DNA of 64,000 nt from NCBI RefSeq assembly GCF_016937515.1, contig NZ_JAFHKM010000002.1, positions 987,001 to 1,051,000 on the forward strand. Reading direction: 5' to 3'. Source of the DNA: Cohnella algarum. GTDB lineage: Bacteria; Bacillota; Bacilli; Paenibacillales; Paenibacillaceae. Shown piece by piece: positions 61,949 to 64,000 of this stretch. Each line of letters begins with the position of its first letter. The stretch's first letter is position 1. The position numbers were made by a program, and so were the translations under genes. A model generated the notes under the pieces. It was not told where the DNA came from, searched no databases, and worked only from the letters and a program-made list of their open reading frames with translations.

Positions 61949-63388
61949 TTATTTCCACCTTTTTTTTAGTACTTTATTGATTGCTTGAAGTAAAAATTGA
62001 TCACGAATCAAGTAAAGAATTGTGAAGTAAAATAAAAAACCAAAAATAATTTGAATGATATTTGTTACTGGTGCTGGAAACTGTGAATAGAAACCAATTA
62101 CAAATACAAGAATCCCCATAAGAACCGATAATGCACCGTATTTTAACAACAACTTTAAAATTGTCTGGTGATTGATATATCCTTTAACGTAAACTAGCAT
62201 TATTACTGCTACGACTAGCTCTGCTAAAAGAGTAGCGAATGCAGTCCCCCTGCTCCCAAATGTATTTACTAATAATAAGTTAATAATAATGCTAACGAGC
62301 GCCCCAACACTTACCGATATTGTAAATTTGTTTTGTTGATTTGTTGGAATAAGAATCTGCATACCAAATAAATTGGACAACCCAACAAAAACAATGATAG
62401 GACTCATTAGTATAATTAAGTCCCCTACAGATTCGAAACCATTTCCAAAAAACCATTCCGTGAATAAATGTGCTATTCCAGCTAATCCCGTTGCAATCGG
62501 TAAAGAAACAATTAAAATTAATCTACCAACTATTTTACTGTAGTGTGTAATTTTATCCAAATTTCCCTGAGTAAATTCAGCTGCTATTCTTGGAAGCATG
62601 ACAGTACTAATTGATGTTATAAGTGCCAATGAAACTTTCACTATTTTTAATGCTTGATCATAGTAGGCAACTTCAACTTCAGACGACAACAGCCCTAAAA
62701 TTACCCTATCTAAAATGACGTAGATCTGAATAATAAGTTGCGGTAAAAATAAAAAGAGAATCGCTTTACTATGTTTCCACGGGTTAATTTCCATAAATTT
62801 GGGCGGACTGACATATTTAAATATCTGTAACCACATTAATAATTGTCCAAGTGCAACTGTACCGCTAGAAATTATTACGTATAATATTAAATCTTCCATA
62901 TCATTGACTAACAAGAATATCAATGAAACTGACAAGATTCTGACTACCGCATTTCTAATAACTACTTTCTTTAGTTCTTCAATTCCAATAAAAAACCAAG
63001 AAATATCCAATAACGAAGAAAACAATAAGATTGTTTGTAACAAGAAAATTAGTTTAAATTCTTTTACAAATAGTATAGCAAAAACGACATAAGCAAAAAT
63101 AAAAACCAACGATGAAATGAACTGAATACAATAAACTTCCCAAAAATTCTTCGATAGTTCAGATTTCCCCTTCGTTTTAGAAGCGGCCATTTGTTTATTC
63201 CCATACAAAGGGATTCCTAATACTGCAAATATCATAAATACTTGTACTATTGAGTTAGAGTATGCCTGAATACCAATTCCTTCAGGCCCTATCACTCTTG
63301 ATATATAAGGCATGGTGACCAGTGGTAATATCAAGATTAATACTTGATAACAAGAATTAAAAATATAATTGGAAACTAGTTTACTCAC
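61949..63388 (-). CDS. wzx: Polysaccharide flippase (Wzx type)
   Basis: A 479-residue polytopic membrane protein of the MATE/MVF group that flips lipid-linked sugar repeats across the membrane. About 12-14 hydrophobic segments are visible. Signature elements: NYIFNSCYQVLILILPLVTM, PYISRVIGPEGIGIQAYSNS, the acidic/Arg loop VAYYDQALKIVKVSLALITS and MLPRIAAEFTQGNLDKI. The gene follows glf by six bases in reverse order and is AT-rich. Substrate is unknown. Confidence 0.9.
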   Translation of the reverse strand: MSKLVSNYIFNSCYQVLILILPLVTMPYISRVIGPEGIGIQAYSNSIVQVFMIFAVLGIPLYGNKQMAASKTKGKSELSKNFWEVYCIQFISSLVFIFAYVVFAILFVKEFKLIFLLQTILLFSSLLDISWFFIGIEELKKVVIRNAVVRILSVSLIFLLVNDMEDLILYVIISSGTVALGQLLMWLQIFKYVSPPKFMEINPWKHSKAILFLFLPQLIIQIYVILDRVILGLLSSEVEVAYYDQALKIVKVSLALITSISTVMLPRIAAEFTQGNLDKITHYSKIVGRLILIVSLPIATGLAGIAHLFTEWFFGNGFESVGDLIILMSPIIVFVGLSNLFGMQILIPTNQQNKFTISVSVGALVSIIINLLLVNTFGSRGTAFATLLAELVVAVIMLVYVKGYINHQTILKLLLKYGALSVLMGILVFVIGFYSQFPAPVTNIIQIIFGFLFYFTILYLIRDQFLLQAINKVLKKRWK

Positions 63389-63425
63389 TGAAATTCCCCA
63401 CTGTTCAAATTCAATAACAACAAAC

Positions 63426-64000
63426 TTAATTTACGAGTAACTTTTTTCTTCTCTTAGATTTGATTAGTATCAATACGACCCATGGAACAATAAACATTGA
63501 ACTAAATGAAAATTGCATTGTTAAAAAGAGTAACAAAACAAAACTCGTTAATGAGAAAACTAATATATCATCTTTAAATTTATTTCCAAATTTAATTACA
63601 AGAAAAACTATTGAGAGGAAGCATATCAAGCCCAAAACTATCCCAAAATTCGCTATACTTTCATCGAGAAGACTTGTTGTCATTTGCCATCCTAAATTCT
63701 CTGCAGAGAATAACCCTAATGAGGCTGACGTAACATATACACCATAAGGGTAGGGTTTATTTTGCCATTTCTCCCGGGGAATAAAAAAAGCAATATTATA
63801 TAAGAAACTTTGTCCTCTATACTCAAGAATTCTTTTCTCTCCCGAATGCAATTCTTTATAAATAGCCATTTTTACATTATGGTCTCGTGAATAATCAATT
63901 CGAAATTGTAAGTATTCATTTTCACCGAATTTATCCAATTGGTACGAACTCTCAAGATAAGAAGAATATAAAGAATTAAAGATTAATATAATCCCAATTG
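63426..64000 (-). CDS. Polysaccharide polymerase-like membrane protein, partial
   Basis: The frame is open to the window edge, so the N-terminus is missing. The visible 190 residues have an outside loop (ENEYLQFRIDYSRDHN, EKWQNKPYPYGVYVTSASLG), followed by three hydrophobic segments (IVLGLICFLSIVFLVIKF, ILVFSLTSFVLLLFLTMQF, MFIVPWVVLILI) and a basic end. This looks like the last part of a Wzy-type O-antigen polymerase. It lies upstream of the flippase in an otherwise typical Wzx/Wzy block. Family not certain. Confidence 0.55.
   Translation of the reverse strand, partial: IGIILIFNSLYSSYLESSYQLDKFGENEYLQFRIDYSRDHNVKMAIYKELHSGEKRILEYRGQSFLYNIAFFIPREKWQNKPYPYGVYVTSASLGLFSAENLGWQMTTSLLDESIANFGIVLGLICFLSIVFLVIKFGNKFKDDILVFSLTSFVLLLFLTMQFSFSSMFIVPWVVLILIKSKRRKKLLVN

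Overview
The window looks like part of the chromosome of a Gram-positive, flagellated, endospore-former-type Firmicute of the Paenibacillus/Cohnella group. Evidence: the conserved order degS-degU ... comFA-comFC-yvyF-flgM-flgN-flgK-flgL-yviE-fliW-csrA ... flaG-fliD-fliS-fliT ... hpf-secA-prfB known from Bacillus, SigD-type flagellin control with a CsrA/FliW switch, secreted proteins with copper-amine-oxidase-type stalk domains, and a GC-rich backbone. Every gene called here lies on the minus strand, so transcription runs from base 64000 towards base 1. Assignments rest on reading the translated sequence; no database search was run.

Layout in transcription order. 64.0-60.8 kb is an AT-rich polysaccharide block: a partial Wzy-like polymerase, a Wzx flippase and UDP-galactopyranose mutase. 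60.8-54.5 kb holds a Pro/Ser-rich membrane protein, a small stalk-domain protein, a mannose-1-phosphate guanylyltransferase/isomerase fusion, and a large secreted phosphodiester-glycosidase-like protein. 54.4-52.5 kb is degS-degU. 52.4-51.8 kb is non-coding and carries a series of short palindromes. 51.8-48.7 kb holds three poorly known genes. 48.7-37.7 kb is the competence/flagellar operon region, and flagellin (hag) follows FliS/FliT with its own SigD promoter and a CsrA-type leader hairpin.

36.7-7.5 kb is a roughly 29-kb flagellin-glycosylation island inserted between hag and the csp-hpf-secA-prfB end. It starts behind a SigD-like -10 element with a small unknown gene and a Maf-type flagellin glycosyltransferase. 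It then encodes a pseudaminic-acid route (PseB at 33.2 kb; PseI, PseF, PseG and PseC at 12.8-7.5 kb). A second nonulosonate pair is also present: a short NeuB without a SAF domain, and a cytidylyltransferase fused to a HAD phosphatase. Further genes give CDP-glycerol synthesis and glycerophosphate transfer, two GT2 glycosyltransferases, two pyruvyl-transferase domains, methyltransferases, acyltransferases, two ATP-grasp-like proteins and two large HAD-family paralogues. The middle of the island (about 12.8-34 kb) is clearly more AT-rich than the backbone.

The most striking feature of the island is one small Rossmann-like domain of about 90 residues, typically a glycine-rich strand (IVxxGxG), then a V/I-D-x-N/K-x(3-4)-WG motif, then a second strand. 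It is attached to eight otherwise unrelated enzymes, at the N- or C-terminus. I suggest it is a shared module that ties the glycan-assembly enzymes together or reads a common ligand. Other notable items are a cluster of about ten same-orientation DnaA-box-like sequences beyond prfB, the programmed +1 frameshift in prfB, a pullulanase-like gene without a recognisable start, two homopolymer frameshifts, and two genes whose 3' ends are partly duplicated just downstream.
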